In this document: piece by piece, positions 17,249 to 28,034 of the stretch
How positions within the stretch are numbered: position 1 is the stretch's first letter
Layout of the letters: each line of letters starts with the position of its first letter
NCBI RefSeq assembly: GCF_018069865.1
Contig: NZ_JAGQDG010000003.1
Span: 372,001 to 436,000, forward strand
Origin: Ideonella paludis
Lineage (GTDB): Bacteria > Pseudomonadota > Gammaproteobacteria > Burkholderiales > Burkholderiaceae_C
Direction of reading: 5' to 3'
Length of the DNA: 64,000 nucleotides
Program-made: the position numbers and the translations under genes
Notes under the pieces: model-generated
Databases searched by the model: none
Told to the model about the DNA's origin: nothing
Seen by the model: the letters and a program-made list of their open reading frames with translations, nothing else

Positions 17249-18784
17249 ATGGCGCTGACACGTCTGAAGAGCCCGGCTGCTGCGGCTCGCTGGTTGTCGT
17301 CCTGGGTGACGGGTGAGCTGCGCACAGACAGCCGCAAGGTCCAGCCCGGCGACGCCTTCATCGCTTGGCCGGGCTATGCCACGGACGGCCGACACTATGC
17401 AATGCAAGCCCTCAAGGCGGGTGCGACGACTGTGCTGGTGGAAGCCGACGGTGTCGAAGCCTTTGGCTTTGAACACGCGCGCATCGCTGCCTTGCCTGCA
17501 CTCAAGGCGGGCACGGGCGCGATCGCCGATGCCTACTACGGCCACCCCAGCCAGACCATGAAGCTGGTGGCGACCACCGGCACCAATGGCAAGACCTCCA
17601 CCGCCTGGTGGACGGCGCAAACGCTGAGTCTGCTGGGCCAGCCTTGCGGCGTGGTCGGCACCTTGGGCATCGGCCAGCCTCCCGCACCCGATGGCAGCTT
17701 GCCGCCAGAAGGCGCGATTGAGTTCACCGGCTTGACCACGCCGGACCCCGTCGTGCTGCAGGCGGGCTTTGCCCGCATGGTCGCGCGGGGCGTGCAGGCT
17801 TGTGCCATCGAGGCCTCTTCGATCGGCATCGTTGAGCAGCGTCTGGTCGGCACATCACTGGATGTGGCCCTTTTCACCAACTTCACGCAAGACCACCTCG
17901 ACTACCACGGCGACATGGCCGCCTACTGGCAGGCCAAGCGTGAGCTGTTCAACTGGCCTGGCTTGCGTGCGGCTTGCATCAATGTCGACGATGCCCAAGG
18001 CGCGCTGCTGGCCGCGGAGTTGGCGGCTGGTCCACTCGATGTCTGGACGGTGTCGGTAGGCGGTGCAGCGCGCTTAACGGCTCAAAACCTGCGTTATTTT
18101 CCCGAAGGCTTGTGCTTTGATGTGCACGAAGGCGAGGAGCAGGCGACGCTCAGCACAGGCTTGATTGGTGACTACAACGTCAGCAACCTGCTGGTGGTGA
18201 TCGCGGGCCTGCGGGCCCTGGGGCATGGCTTGGCGGACATCGCCGCGGCAGCCCGCCAAGTCACGCCGGTGCCCGGGCGCATGCAGCGCGTGGTGAATGA
18301 CAACAAGGCTGGCGGCCCGGAGGTCGTGGTCGACTATGCCCACACGCCCGATGCGCTGGACAAAGCCCTGTCGGCCTTGCGGGCCATGGCCACCGCGCGC
18401 GGTGGGCGCCTGCGCTGTGTCTTCGGCTGCGGTGGCGACCGCGACCCCGCCAAGCGTCCTCTGATGGGGGAGATTGCAGCGCGATTGGCGGATGTGGTGA
18501 TTGCCACCAGCGACAACCCGCGCAGCGAGTCGCCGCAAGCCATCTTGGAACAGATCACCGCCGGCGTGCCCGGCGGCGCCTCCCACCCCGCATGGCGCGT
18601 GATGGCTGATCGTCGTGAGGCCATCGCCACGGCGATTGCTGAGGCCGACCCACGCGACGTGGTGTTGATTGCCGGCAAGGGCCACGAAGACTATCAAGAG
18701 ATCCAGGGCGTGAAGCATCACTTCTCGGATGCTGAAGTGGCCGAACAGGCCTTGAGCACCCGCCGCAGCGGAGGGGCCGCCTGA
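17249..18784 (+). CDS. murE: UDP-MurNAc-tripeptide synthetase MurE (meso-diaminopimelate adding)
   Basis: Cytoplasmic ligase adding the third amino acid to UDP-MurNAc-L-Ala-D-Glu. The 511-residue protein shows TDSRKVQPGDAF in the N-terminal domain, the ATP loop ATTGTNGKTSTAW and HTPDALDKAL, and the substrate motif DNPRSE, which in this family marks enzymes using meso-diaminopimelate rather than lysine. The start is set at ATG 17249, eight bases after a strong GGGAGGA ribosome binding site, 61 bases after ftsI; a longer open frame runs back into ftsI. It overlaps murF by one base. Confidence 0.96.
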   Translation: MALTRLKSPAAAARWLSSWVTGELRTDSRKVQPGDAFIAWPGYATDGRHYAMQALKAGATTVLVEADGVEAFGFEHARIAALPALKAGTGAIADAYYGHPSQTMKLVATTGTNGKTSTAWWTAQTLSLLGQPCGVVGTLGIGQPPAPDGSLPPEGAIEFTGLTTPDPVVLQAGFARMVARGVQACAIEASSIGIVEQRLVGTSLDVALFTNFTQDHLDYHGDMAAYWQAKRELFNWPGLRAACINVDDAQGALLAAELAAGPLDVWTVSVGGAARLTAQNLRYFPEGLCFDVHEGEEQATLSTGLIGDYNVSNLLVVIAGLRALGHGLADIAAAARQVTPVPGRMQRVVNDNKAGGPEVVVDYAHTPDALDKALSALRAMATARGGRLRCVFGCGGDRDPAKRPLMGEIAARLADVVIATSDNPRSESPQAILEQITAGVPGGASHPAWRVMADRREAIATAIAEADPRDVVLIAGKGHEDYQEIQGVKHHFSDAEVAEQALSTRRSGGAA

Positions 18785-20172
18785 TGATGACCTTGGCCCA
18801 AGCCCAGCGCTTGATCCTCGGCGCCACCTTGGTGGGGGACCCTGAGCAGCGCTTCAGTCGCGTCCACACCGACACCCGCAGCTTGCAAGCGGGTGACTTG
18901 TTTGTGGCGCTCCGTGGTGAGCGCTTTGACGCCAATGACTTTCTGGCGACTGCCAAGACGCAAGGCGCCAGTGCTGCTTTGGCCGAGCGCGGTTTGGCTG
19001 ACGCCGGCCTGCCTGGTTTGCAAGTGCCCGATGCCCTGCAGGCTTTGCAGCAGTTGGCGAAGGGCTGGCGCGGCCAACACCAACTGCCGGTGATTGCAGT
19101 CACGGGCAGCAATGGCAAAACCACGGTCACCCAGATGGTGGCCAGCATCTTGCGCGCCGCTGTGGGTGAGGCGGCCTTGGCCACGGTCGGCAACTTCAAC
19201 AACCACATTGGTGTGCCCTTGACGGTGCTGCGCTTGCGCCCTGCCCACCGTCTGGCCGTGGTCGAGTTGGGCATGAACCATCCGGGCGAGATCGCGGAGT
19301 TGGCGGCCATGGCGCAGCCGACCGTGGCCATCGTCAATAACGCACAGCGTGAGCACCAGGAATTCATGCACACGGTCGAGGCCGTGGCCCAAGAAAACGG
19401 CAGCGTCTTGAGCGCCTTGCCGGCCGATGGCGTGGCCGTGTTCCCGGCCGATGATGCTTATGCACCGCTGTGGGCGGGCTTGGCCGCAGGCCGTCGCTTG
19501 ATGCGCTTTGCGCTGCAAGGCGACGCCGAGGCCGAAGTGCAGGGGCAGGCGCAGTGGACTGTGGATCACTGGCAGGTGCACATGCAGACGCCGCAGGGCT
19601 CGGCCTCTTTCAGCCTGCACATTGCGGGCGCTCACAACGTGAAGAATGCCTTGGCAGCCAGTGCCGCCGCCTTGGCTGCCGGCGTGGCGCTGGCGGATGT
19701 GGTCAAGGGCTTAGAGCAATTCGCCCCTGTCACCGGCCGCTCGCAAGTCAAACCCTTGGTGCGCCATGGCCAAGCCTTGACCTTGGTGGACGACACCTAC
19801 AACGCCAACCCTGACTCCGTGCGCGCTGCCATTCAAGTGCTGGCGGCTTTGCCCGCACCGCGTCTCTTGATCCTGGGCGATATGGGCGAGGTCGGTGACC
19901 AAGGCCCGCAGTTTCATGCCGAGGTGGGCGCACAGGCCGCGGCTGCGGGGCTGGAGCAGGTGTGGTGTGCGGGCGCCCTGATGACGCATGCCGCCCAGGC
20001 CTGTGCGGGTGCTCGTCACTTCGCGGACACAGCCACTTTGCTGCAAGCCCTGCCAGAGCTGAAGCCCTTTGCCTCGGTGCTGGTCAAGGGCTCTCGATTC
20101 ATGAAGATGGAACAGGTGGTGGCGGCTTTGCAAGGCACCCCTCCCGCACAAGGAGCCGCTCATGCTGCTTAG
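18784..20172 (+). CDS. murF: UDP-MurNAc-pentapeptide synthetase MurF
   Basis: ATP-dependent ligase that adds D-Ala-D-Ala to the UDP-MurNAc tripeptide, completing the soluble precursor. The 462-residue protein has the N-terminal domain motif [17 protein letters not shown], the P-loop [25 protein letters not shown] and the C-terminal [10 protein letters not shown] motif of MurF. Two consecutive ATG codons open the gene at the murE stop. It overlaps mraY by 11 bases, longer than other junctions in this cluster. Confidence 0.96.
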   Translation: MMTLAQAQRLILGATLVGDPEQRFSRVHTDTRSLQAGDLFVALRGERFDANDFLATAKTQGASAALAERGLADAGLPGLQVPDALQALQQLAKGWRGQHQLPVIAVTGSNGKTTVTQMVASILRAAVGEAALATVGNFNNHIGVPLTVLRLRPAHRLAVVELGMNHPGEIAELAAMAQPTVAIVNNAQREHQEFMHTVEAVAQENGSVLSALPADGVAVFPADDAYAPLWAGLAAGRRLMRFALQGDAEAEVQGQAQWTVDHWQVHMQTPQGSASFSLHIAGAHNVKNALAASAAALAAGVALADVVKGLEQFAPVTGRSQVKPLVRHGQALTLVDDTYNANPDSVRAAIQVLAALPAPRLLILGDMGEVGDQGPQFHAEVGAQAAAAGLEQVWCAGALMTHAAQACAGARHFADTATLLQALPELKPFASVLVKGSRFMKMEQVVAALQGTPPAQGAAHAA

Positions 20173-21343
20173 TCTGGCTCAATGGTTGCAGGGGCTCTAT
20201 CCCGAGCAATTCGGTTTCCTGCGCGTCTTCCAATACCTAACTTTCAGAGCGGTGTTGGCCGCCATGACGGCTTTGCTCATCGGTCTGGCTTTTGGGCCCT
20301 GGGTGATTCGTCGCTTGACGGAGCTGAAGATCGGTCAGCCCATCCGCGAGTACGGTGTGCAAAGCCACTTGGCCAAGCGTGGCACCCCCACCATGGGCGG
20401 TGCGCTGATTCTGATTGGCATTGGCGTGGCCACCTTGTTGTGGAGCGACTGGAGCAATCGCTTCGTGTGGATTGTGATGATCGTGACCTTTGGTTTTGGG
20501 GCCATTGGCTGGACCGACGATTGGCGCAAAGTCGTGCTCAAAGACCCTGAGGGCATGCGCTCGCGTGAGAAGTTTTTCTGGCAATCACTGATCGGCATCA
20601 TTGCGGCCATCTACCTGGCCTTTGCGGTCTCTGAGAACTCGAATCTGCGCGTCATTGAGCTGTTCTTCAGCTGGGTGCAGAGCGGCTTCTCCAACGACCT
20701 GCCGCCCAAGGCCGACTTGATGGTGCCCTTCTTCAAGACCATCAGCTATCCGCTGGGTGTGTTTGGATTCATGGCCCTGACCTACTTCGTCATCGTGGGG
20801 GCCAGCAATGCCGTGAACCTCACCGATGGCCTGGACGGCTTGGCCATCATGCCGGTCGTATTGGTGGCCTCGGCGTTGGGCATCTTTGCCTATGTCACGG
20901 GCAATGCGGTGTACTCCAAGTACCTGCTCTTCCCCTACATCCCGGGCTCGGGCGAGTTGATGATCTTTTGCTCGGCCATCGCCGGGGCAGGCTTGGCCTT
21001 TCTGTGGTTCAACGCTCACCCTGCGCAGGTGTTCATGGGTGATGTGGGCGCTTTGTCTTTGGGGGGGGCGCTCGGCACGGTCGCCGTGATCACGCGCCAA
21101 GAGATTCTGCTGGGCGTGATGGGCGGCGTGTTTGTCGCCGAAGCACTCTCGGTGATGCTGCAAGTCTCTTACTTCAAGTACACGAAGAAAAAGTATGGTG
21201 AAGGCCGCCGCATCCTGAAGATGGCGCCCTTGCACCACCACTTTGAAAAGTCGGGCTGGAACGAAACCCAGGTCGTCATCCGCTTCTGGATCATCACCAT
21301 GCTGCTGTGCCTGATTGGCCTGGCCAGCTTGAAATTGCGTTAA
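20162..21343 (+). CDS. mraY: Phospho-MurNAc-pentapeptide transferase MraY
   Basis: Polytopic membrane enzyme transferring phospho-MurNAc-pentapeptide to undecaprenyl phosphate, forming lipid I. The 393-residue protein has about ten helices. Motifs of the family are [12 protein letters not shown], the Asp-Asp pair in [36 protein letters not shown] and [15 protein letters not shown], which together contain the metal and nucleotide-binding residues. Length is slightly above E. coli MraY (360). Confidence 0.97.
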   Translation: MLLSLAQWLQGLYPEQFGFLRVFQYLTFRAVLAAMTALLIGLAFGPWVIRRLTELKIGQPIREYGVQSHLAKRGTPTMGGALILIGIGVATLLWSDWSNRFVWIVMIVTFGFGAIGWTDDWRKVVLKDPEGMRSREKFFWQSLIGIIAAIYLAFAVSENSNLRVIELFFSWVQSGFSNDLPPKADLMVPFFKTISYPLGVFGFMALTYFVIVGASNAVNLTDGLDGLAIMPVVLVASALGIFAYVTGNAVYSKYLLFPYIPGSGELMIFCSAIAGAGLAFLWFNAHPAQVFMGDVGALSLGGALGTVAVITRQEILLGVMGGVFVAEALSVMLQVSYFKYTKKKYGEGRRILKMAPLHHHFEKSGWNETQVVIRFWIITMLLCLIGLASLKLR

Positions 21344-21355
21344 GTCGCTGTTGCT

Positions 21356-23146
21356 GTGAATCATCTGCAGAACCTCTCTGTGCTGATCCTGGGTCTGGGG
21401 GACTCAGGCTTGGCCATGGCGCGCTGGTGCGCACGCCATGGTGCGGCGCGCATTCGCGTCTGGGATTCGCGCGCTACGCCGCCGCAGTTGGGCGCGCTGG
21501 CGGCCGACGTGCCAAGTGCCGAGTTCTTCAGCGGTGCGCTGGCCGAGTCTCAGCTTGACGATGCCCGCTTGGTCTTGAAGAGCCCCGGGCTCTCGCCGCT
21601 GGACGAGAAGGTCAAGCCCTTGCTGCAAGCCGCACAGGCGGTGGGTATTCGGGTGGCGGGAGAGCTGGATCTTTTTGCTCGCGCCCTGGCTGATTTGAAG
21701 CAGCAACGCCGCTATGCGCCCAAGGTGCTGGCGATCACCGGCACCAATGGCAAAACCACCACCACCTCACTGACCGCGATGCTGGTGGAGCGGGCCGGGC
21801 GTCGGGTCACCATGGCGGGCAATATCGGCCCGACCATGCTGGATACCTTGGCGGCTGCGCTGGACTTGGAGCCTGCACCGCAGGCGCCCGCCGCCGAGGC
21901 AGAAGAGGTGTCACAGAGCGCCGAGCTGCCGGGCACATTGGCCGATGACTCGGCCTTGAGCGACGACGCGCCCGACGAAACGCCTGATCTGAGGGCGCTC
22001 GACGGCGCCACGGAGCACGAGGTTGCCGCAGCGTCCGACGAGGCTGTGCCTGCGGACGATGTTGGTCCCGATGACGACGCTCCCTTGGTGCTGGCGCCGC
22101 CGCCTGAGCAGGCTCCCGTCTTTGAGCATCTCCCCGAAGTCTGGGTGTTGGAGCTCTCCAGCTTCCAACTCGACGGTGTGCAAGGCTTCGAGCCCGATGC
22201 TGCCACCGTCTTGAATGTCACCCAAGATCACCTCGACTGGCATGGGTCGATGGCGTCCTATGCCGAAGCCAAGTCCCGCATCTTTGGCCAGACCGCAATG
22301 ATGGTGATCAACCGTGACGACACAACGGTGGAGGCCATGGTGCCGCCGCCGGTGTTGGTCAAGGGCGGACGCGGTCGACCGACCAAGGCGGTGACCCGTC
22401 CGCTGATACGTTTTGGTCTAGATGCGCCTCAACATGGCGGCGACTTCGGCCTCATCACCGAAGGTGGTATGGCTTGGTTGGTGCGTGCCATGCCGGTGGA
22501 CGAGACCATCAAGCGCCGCAAAGGTGAGGAAGAGGAAATCCTGCTGCAGCGCTTGATGCCTGCCGATGCGCTGAGGGTGCGCGGCCGCCACAATGCGGCC
22601 AATGCCTTGGCGGCACTGGCCTTGGCCACTGCGATTGGATGCCCTCTCGCACCCATGTTGCACGGCTTGCGGGAGTACCGCGGCGAGCCCCACCGTGTGG
22701 AGTTGGTGGGCCAAATCGGCGGCGTTGAAGCTTTCGATGACAGCAAGGGCACCAATGTGGGCGCCACGGTGGCTGCCTTGCAAGGATTGGGCGCTGACAA
22801 GCTCAGCTCCAAGTTGGTGGTGATCCTCGGTGGCGATGGCAAAGGGCAGGATTTCGGCCCCTTGGCCGCGCCTGTCGCCCGCCATGTGCGGGCCGTGGCC
22901 ACGCTGGGCAAAGATGCCGAGGCCATTGAGAGGGCCCTGGCTGAGACAGCCGTTCCCCTGCAGCGCCATGCTGACTTACCCAGCGCGGTGCGCTGGGCTT
23001 TCGAGCAGGCCCAAGCGGGCGACGCAGTGCTGCTGAGCCCGGCCTGTGCCAGTCTCGACATGTTCCGCAACTACGCGCACCGCGCCGAGGTCTTCATTGA
23101 TGCGGTGAAGGCACTGGCCGAAGAGCGCGGGGAGATGATGGCGTGA
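21356..23146 (+). CDS. murD: UDP-MurNAc-L-alanine:D-glutamate ligase MurD with acidic insertion
   Basis: Cytoplasmic ligase adding D-glutamate to UDP-MurNAc-L-Ala. At 596 residues it is much longer than E. coli MurD (438). Core motifs are intact: [58 protein letters not shown] and [11 protein letters not shown]. Extra length comes from a low-complexity, Asp/Glu/Ala/Pro-rich insertion at about residues 172-260, directly between the GNIG segment and the VLELSSFQL strand, and a second, better-structured insertion at about residues 325-395. The gene starts with GTG at 21356, 12 bases after mraY, and overlaps ftsW by four. Confidence 0.94.
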   Translation: MNHLQNLSVLILGLGDSGLAMARWCARHGAARIRVWDSRATPPQLGALAADVPSAEFFSGALAESQLDDARLVLKSPGLSPLDEKVKPLLQAAQAVGIRVAGELDLFARALADLKQQRRYAPKVLAITGTNGKTTTTSLTAMLVERAGRRVTMAGNIGPTMLDTLAAALDLEPAPQAPAAEAEEVSQSAELPGTLADDSALSDDAPDETPDLRALDGATEHEVAAASDEAVPADDVGPDDDAPLVLAPPPEQAPVFEHLPEVWVLELSSFQLDGVQGFEPDAATVLNVTQDHLDWHGSMASYAEAKSRIFGQTAMMVINRDDTTVEAMVPPPVLVKGGRGRPTKAVTRPLIRFGLDAPQHGGDFGLITEGGMAWLVRAMPVDETIKRRKGEEEEILLQRLMPADALRVRGRHNAANALAALALATAIGCPLAPMLHGLREYRGEPHRVELVGQIGGVEAFDDSKGTNVGATVAALQGLGADKLSSKLVVILGGDGKGQDFGPLAAPVARHVRAVATLGKDAEAIERALAETAVPLQRHADLPSAVRWAFEQAQAGDAVLLSPACASLDMFRNYAHRAEVFIDAVKALAEERGEMMA

Positions 23147-24444
23147 AGTTCGCCGCCGATACCGCATCGTCCAGCGAAGAACCGTCCAGCGCCAGCTGGG
23201 GCAGCCGCTCGCGAAGCTGGCTGGGCCAGTGGTGGCGTCGGGGACGCGCAGCCGCAGGGCGCCTGCCCATCCGTGACGGCACTCCCTTGGGGGCAGGGCG
23301 TGCGGCGCCGGTGGCAGGCTTCGATGTGGCCCTGATGTGGGTGGTGATCTGCCTGCTGGCGCTGGGCTTGGTGATGGTGTACTCCGCATCGGTGGCACTG
23401 CCTGATAACCCCAAATTTGCGAAGTACACGCCGACCTACTTTCTCTACCGCCAAGCTTTGTTCATTGGGGTCGCGTTTGTTGCGGCCTTGATCACCCTGC
23501 AAATCCCAATTTCTGTGTGGGAGCGCTGGGCACCTTGGTTGTTTGCAGGCTCACTCGCCTTGCTGATCATTGTGCTGGTGCCCTTCATCGGCAAGGGTGT
23601 GAACGGCGCACGTCGTTGGATCCCGCTGGGCTTTATGAGCTTGCAGCCCAGTGAGTTGGCCAAGCTGGCCATCGCCATGTACGCCGCCAGCTACATGGTG
23701 CGCAAGATGGACGTGAAGGAGAACTTCATCAAGGCGGTCTGGCCCATGGCCGTGGCCTTGGGTGTCATTGGCGTGCTGCTCTTGGCCGAACCCGATATGG
23801 GTGCTTTCATGGTGATTGCAGCCATTGCCCTGGGCATCTTGTTTCTCGGCGGTGTGAATGGCCGCATGTTCTTCCTCAGTGTGGCGGTGTTGGTGGGCGC
23901 CTTTGTGCTGATGATCATGTTCAGCGAGTTCCGTCGCCAGCGCATCTTTGCCTATCTGGACCCGTGGAACCCGGCCTACGCCCAAGGCAAGGCCTATCAA
24001 CTCACGCACTCCTTGATTGCCTTTGGCCGCGGTGAACTGTTTGGCCAGGGCTTGGGCTCATCAATTGAAAAGCTGCACTACCTGCCCGAAGCCCACACTG
24101 ACTTCTTGTTGGCCGTGATCGGGGAAGAGCTGGGCTTTGTCGCGGTGCTCGGCGTGATCGTCGGATTCTTCTGGCTGACCCGCCGCATCTTCCATATCGG
24201 CCGTCAGGCCATTGCGCTCGACCGCGTGTTCGCCGGCCTGATGACCCAAGGCATCGGCATTTGGTTTGGCGGCCAAAGCTTCATCAACATGGGCGTGAAC
24301 CTCGGCGTGTTGCCCACCAAAGGTCTGACCCTGCCCCTCATGTCCTACGGCGGCTCCGGCATCTTGATGAACCTTGTCGCACTCGCCATCGTGCTTCGCG
24401 TCGATCAGGAAAACAGACAACTCATGCGAGGAGGCCGAGCATGA
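23143..24444 (+). CDS. ftsW: Septal peptidoglycan glycosyltransferase FtsW
   Basis: SEDS-family polymerase that works with FtsI at the septum. The 433-residue protein has a long hydrophilic N-terminus (about 60 residues, Ser/Arg-rich), then ten helices. SEDS motifs: [47 protein letters not shown] and [16 protein letters not shown]. It starts GTG at 23143 over the murD stop. Its last 11 codons ([11 protein letters not shown]) are duplicated 92 bases downstream. Confidence 0.96.
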   Translation: MKFAADTASSSEEPSSASWGSRSRSWLGQWWRRGRAAAGRLPIRDGTPLGAGRAAPVAGFDVALMWVVICLLALGLVMVYSASVALPDNPKFAKYTPTYFLYRQALFIGVAFVAALITLQIPISVWERWAPWLFAGSLALLIIVLVPFIGKGVNGARRWIPLGFMSLQPSELAKLAIAMYAASYMVRKMDVKENFIKAVWPMAVALGVIGVLLLAEPDMGAFMVIAAIALGILFLGGVNGRMFFLSVAVLVGAFVLMIMFSEFRRQRIFAYLDPWNPAYAQGKAYQLTHSLIAFGRGELFGQGLGSSIEKLHYLPEAHTDFLLAVIGEELGFVAVLGVIVGFFWLTRRIFHIGRQAIALDRVFAGLMTQGIGIWFGGQSFINMGVNLGVLPTKGLTLPLMSYGGSGILMNLVALAIVLRVDQENRQLMRGGRA

Positions 24445-24537
24445 GTGAGATGCGCAGCATGGTGCTCGCACACGGTGCGAGAGTGACGTTTCGGCGCAGC
24501 CAAAACAGACAACTGATGCGTGGAGGCCGAGCATGAG
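24410..24537 (+). repeat. 36-base direct repeat of the ftsW 3' end
   Basis: Copies at 24410-24445 and 24502-24537 match at 34 of 36 positions. Each spans the codons [10 protein letters not shown], the stop, an AGGAGG- or GGAGG-type ribosome binding site and a following ATGAG. The 56 bases between copies contain a perfect 7-bp stem with 3-base loop (CTCGCAC/GTGCGAG, 24465-24481). The duplication reproduces the translational start signal, once for a 31-codon ORF and once for murG. Confidence 0.9.
24441..24536 (+). CDS. 31-codon bridging ORF between ftsW and murG
   Basis: ATG 24441 overlaps the ftsW stop (ATGA) and follows the AGGAGG sequence of repeat copy 1; the stop at 24534-24536 overlaps the murG start (ATGA). 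The 31-residue product is basic and its last ten residues equal the FtsW C-terminus, because it was made by the duplicated segment. It is probably a coupling ORF that passes ribosomes from ftsW to murG rather than a functional protein. No homologue is recognised. Confidence 0.45.
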   Translation: MSEMRSMVLAHGARVTFRRSQNRQLMRGGRA

Positions 24538-25609
24538 CAAGCGCTTGGTCATCATGGCAGCGGGCACAGGCGGGCATGTGATCCCGGGCTTGGCCGTGGC
24601 GCGAGAGATGCAAGCGCGGGGCTGGACCGTCACCTGGCTGGGCACGGCCGGTGGCATGGAAAACCGGTTGGTGCCACCCACGGGCATTGCGATGGACACG
24701 CTGGCCTTCAGTGGCCTGCGCGGCAAAGGCCTGCTGCAAACCATGACGGGCGGCTTGCGCCTCTTAAAGGCCTTCTGGGATTCTTTGGGCATCCTGCGGC
24801 GCAGGCAAGCTGATGCTGTCTTGGGCATGGGCGGCTATGTCTGCTTTCCGGGCGGCATGATGGCCTCACTGCTGGGCAAGCCCTTGATGCTGGTGAATGC
24901 TGATGCTGCCTTGCTGATGAGCAACAAGGCCTTGCTGCCCGTGGCGGACAAGGTCGCCTTTGGCTTTGATGGCCCGGCGGTCGCCAAAGTTAAGCAAGGC
25001 CTGGTCACCGGCAACCCGGTTCGTGCGGAGATCCAAAGCATGGTCGTGCCCGAGCAGCGCTTTGCGGAGCGAACGGGTCCGCTGCGCTTGCTCTTGGTGG
25101 GTGGCAGCTTGGGCGCCAAGGTGCTCAATGAAACCTTGCCTGCGGCTCTGGCGCAGATTCCTTTGGAGCAGCGCCCTTCGGTGACCCACCAAACCGGCAT
25201 GGCGCATCTGGACGATGTGCGCGCGCGCTATGCCACCTTGGGGGTGGAGGCCGAAGTGCTGCCCTTTATTGACAACATGGCCGACCGGCTGGCGCACTGC
25301 GACGTGATGCTGTGCCGGGCAGGCGCCATCACGGTCAGCGAGCTGTGTGCGGCGGGGGTGGCCAGCGTCTTGGTGCCGCTGGTGGTGAGCACCACCTCGC
25401 ACCAGCGCGATAACGCGCAATGGCTGGCCGAGCACGGTGCGGCCATTCACCTGCCGCAATCCGAGCTGACACCGCAGCATCTGGCGGAGGTGATTCGTGG
25501 CTTGACGCGCGAGCGCCTCTTGGCCATGGCTGTGGCTGCACGCCGGGTGGCCAAGCCCGATGCTGCGGCCAAGGTCGCCGACGAAATTGAAAAGCTGGTG
25601 CAGCAATGA
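24533..25609 (+). CDS. murG: Lipid II synthase MurG
   Basis: Peripheral membrane GT-B glycosyltransferase adding GlcNAc to lipid I to make lipid II. The 358-residue protein has the N-terminal glycine loop [13 protein letters not shown], the second loop [10 protein letters not shown], the [12 protein letters not shown] motif that opens the C-terminal domain, and the UDP-GlcNAc site [15 protein letters not shown]. Length is normal. Its ribosome binding site lies in copy 2 of the ftsW-end repeat. An eight-codon ORF connects its stop to murC. Confidence 0.97.
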   Translation: MSKRLVIMAAGTGGHVIPGLAVAREMQARGWTVTWLGTAGGMENRLVPPTGIAMDTLAFSGLRGKGLLQTMTGGLRLLKAFWDSLGILRRRQADAVLGMGGYVCFPGGMMASLLGKPLMLVNADAALLMSNKALLPVADKVAFGFDGPAVAKVKQGLVTGNPVRAEIQSMVVPEQRFAERTGPLRLLLVGGSLGAKVLNETLPAALAQIPLEQRPSVTHQTGMAHLDDVRARYATLGVEAEVLPFIDNMADRLAHCDVMLCRAGAITVSELCAAGVASVLVPLVVSTTSHQRDNAQWLAEHGAAIHLPQSELTPQHLAEVIRGLTRERLLAMAVAARRVAKPDAAAKVADEIEKLVQQ

Positions 25610-25632
25610 ACATCAGCGGGAGCTACACATGA
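25606..25632 (+). CDS. Eight-codon coupling ORF between murG and murC
   Basis: ATG 25606 overlaps the murG stop and reads MNISGSYT before a TGA whose first bases overlap the murC ATG (ATGA at 25629-25632). It encloses the CGGGAG ribosome binding site of murC. It probably has a coupling function at most; nothing supports a functional peptide. Confidence 0.25.
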   Translation: MNISGSYT

Positions 25633-27053
25633 AACATGCGGTCAAGCACATTCACTTTGTGGGCGTTGGCGGCGCCGGCATGAGCGGCATTGCCGAGATC
25701 CTTCACAACCTGGGCTATGTGGTCTCGGGCTCGGACCAGTCTGAGAGTGCCACCACCCGTCGACTGGGGGGCTTGGGCATTCGCATCTACCAAGGCCACG
25801 ACGCTGCCAACATTCAAGGTGCCGAGGCCGTGGTGACCTCGACGGCCGTCAAGGGCGACAACCCGGAAGTGATTGCTGCGCGGGCCAAGCGCATCCCGGT
25901 GGTGCCTCGCGCGGTGATGCTGGCGGAGCTGATGCGCTTGAAGCAAGGCATTGCGATTGCGGGCACCCACGGCAAAACCACCACCACCTCTCTGGTGACC
26001 AGCGTGCTGGCCGAGGCGGGCGTGGACCCCACTTTTGTGATCGGCGGCAAGCTCAACTCGGCGGGCGCCAACTCGCGCTTGGGCTCCGGGGACTTCATCG
26101 TGGTCGAGGCCGACGAGTCCGATGCCTCTTTCTTGAACCTGATGCCCATCTTGGCCGTCGTCACCAATATTGACGCCGACCACATGGACACCTACGGCCA
26201 TGATTTCGCCAAGCTCAAGAGCGCTTTCGTCGAGTTCCTGCACCGCATGCCTTTCTACGGTGCGGCCATCCTCTGCGGCGACGACCCTGGCGTGAAGAGC
26301 ATCATCCCCATGGTGTCTCGCCCGGTCATTACCTATGGCTTTGGGCCGGATGTGCAGGTCAGAGCCGTGAATGTCCAGGCCTTGGAAGGCGGACAGATGC
26401 GCTTCACCTGCCAGCGCCGCAATGGTGTGGTGATGCCGGATATCGAGATCACCTTGAACCTGCCTGGTGAGCACAATGTGCTGAATGCCTTGGCCGCCAT
26501 TGCCGTGGCCACCGAGCTGGAGTTGCCTGATGGCCCCATCGTCAAGGCCCTGGGCGAGTTTGATGGTGTGGGGCGCCGCTTCCAGCGCTATGGCGACTGG
26601 CCCACTCGCGCCAGCGCTGAGGCTGCCAGCGGCAGCTTCACGCTGATCGACGATTATGGCCACCACCCCGTCGAGATGGCGGCCGTGATTGCGGCCGCGC
26701 GTGGTGCCTTCCCCGGCCGTCGCTTGGTCTTGGCCTTTCAGCCGCACCGCTATACCCGCACGCGTGACTGCTTTGAGGACTTCGTGAAAGTTATGGGCCA
26801 GTCAGACGCTGTGCTGCTGACCGAGGTCTACGCTGCCGGAGAGCAGCCGATCGTGGCCGCCGACGGCCGCTCATTGGCCCGCGCTCTGAGGGTGGCGGGC
26901 AAGGTGGACCCGGTCTTTGTCGACGATGTGAGCACCTTGCCCGACGAGATCTTGAGCTTCGCGCGGCCTGGCGATGTGGTGATTGCGATGGGCGCTGGCT
27001 CCATCGGCGCGGTGCCTGCCCGCGTGGTCGAGTTGGCGAAGGAGATGGCATGA
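25629..27053 (+). CDS. murC: UDP-MurNAc:L-alanine ligase MurC
   Basis: First amino-acid ligase of the muropeptide pathway. The 474-residue protein begins [25 protein letters not shown], the UDP-binding motif of MurC, followed by the P-loop [42 protein letters not shown] and [10 protein letters not shown] start at ATG 25629, which gives the exact family N-terminus; the open frame extends back into murG. It overlaps ddl by four bases. Confidence 0.97.
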   Translation: MKHAVKHIHFVGVGGAGMSGIAEILHNLGYVVSGSDQSESATTRRLGGLGIRIYQGHDAANIQGAEAVVTSTAVKGDNPEVIAARAKRIPVVPRAVMLAELMRLKQGIAIAGTHGKTTTTSLVTSVLAEAGVDPTFVIGGKLNSAGANSRLGSGDFIVVEADESDASFLNLMPILAVVTNIDADHMDTYGHDFAKLKSAFVEFLHRMPFYGAAILCGDDPGVKSIIPMVSRPVITYGFGPDVQVRAVNVQALEGGQMRFTCQRRNGVVMPDIEITLNLPGEHNVLNALAAIAVATELELPDGPIVKALGEFDGVGRRFQRYGDWPTRASAEAASGSFTLIDDYGHHPVEMAAVIAAARGAFPGRRLVLAFQPHRYTRTRDCFEDFVKVMGQSDAVLLTEVYAAGEQPIVAADGRSLARALRVAGKVDPVFVDDVSTLPDEILSFARPGDVVIAMGAGSIGAVPARVVELAKEMA

Positions 27054-28030
27054 GCACCGATGTGAAGGCACTGGGCAAGGTGGCGGTCTTGATGGGCGGC
27101 ACCTCCGCAGAGCGGCCGGTCTCCTTGATGTCGGGTCAAGGTGTGTTGGAGGCTTTGCGCTCGCAGGGCGTGGACGCGCATCCCTTTGACCCTGCGGAGC
27201 GTGACCTGGGCGACCTGAAGCGCGAAGGCTTTGCCCGCTGCTTCATTGCCCTGCATGGCCGCGGCGGCGAAGACGGCACGGTGCAAGGCGCCCTGGAATT
27301 GCTGGGCATTCCGTACACCGGCTCTGGCGTGATGGCCTCGGCGGTGGCCATGGACAAAGTCATGACCAAACGGGTGTGGCTGGCAGAGGGTTTGCCCACA
27401 CCGCAGTGGCGTCGCCTGGGTGCGGGCCAGCACAGCTTGGAGGCGATTCGCACCGTGCCCGATGCCTTGGGTTTGCCGGTCATCGTCAAGCCTGCGCGTG
27501 AAGGTTCCTCCTTCGGTGTAACGCGTGTAAATGGCTACTCCGACATGAAGGAGGCCGTGAGCCTCGCGGCACAATATGACCCCGACGTGCTGTGCGAAGA
27601 ATTCATCATCGGTGACGAAGTGACCTGCCCTGTCTTGGGCGAGGGTGATGCCGCGGTGGCGCTGCCCGTGGTGCGCATTCAGGCGCCCGACGGCAACTAC
27701 GACTTCGAACACAAGTACGTCTCTAACGACACCCGCTATCTCTTGCCCAGCGGTTTGCCTGAGGCCGAGGAGCGCGAGATCCAGCGCATCGTGGTGCAGG
27801 CCTACCGCTTATTGGGGTGCCGGGGCTGGGGCCGCGCCGACCTGATGATCCGGGCGTCGGACCGCAAGCCCTTCTTGCTGGAGATGAACACCTCTCCGGG
27901 CATGACCAGTCACTCCTTGGTGCCCAAGTCTGCGGCACATGCCGGCATGAGCTACGAAGCGCTGTGCTTGCACTTGCTGGCCCAGGCCAGCTTGGATGGC
28001 CGCAGCGCGGCTGAGGCCGCTGGCCACTGA
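27050..28030 (+). CDS. ddlB: D-alanine:D-alanine ligase
   Basis: ATP-grasp ligase that makes the D-Ala-D-Ala dipeptide used by MurF. The 326-residue protein shows [34 protein letters not shown], the central [30 protein letters not shown] and the metal-binding [17 protein letters not shown]. Location in the dcw cluster between murC and ftsQ identifies it as the DdlB type. Start ATG overlaps the murC stop. Confidence 0.96.
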   Translation: MSTDVKALGKVAVLMGGTSAERPVSLMSGQGVLEALRSQGVDAHPFDPAERDLGDLKREGFARCFIALHGRGGEDGTVQGALELLGIPYTGSGVMASAVAMDKVMTKRVWLAEGLPTPQWRRLGAGQHSLEAIRTVPDALGLPVIVKPAREGSSFGVTRVNGYSDMKEAVSLAAQYDPDVLCEEFIIGDEVTCPVLGEGDAAVALPVVRIQAPDGNYDFEHKYVSNDTRYLLPSGLPEAEEREIQRIVVQAYRLLGCRGWGRADLMIRASDRKPFLLEMNTSPGMTSHSLVPKSAAHAGMSYEALCLHLLAQASLDGRSAAEAAGH

Positions 28031-28034
28031 CATC

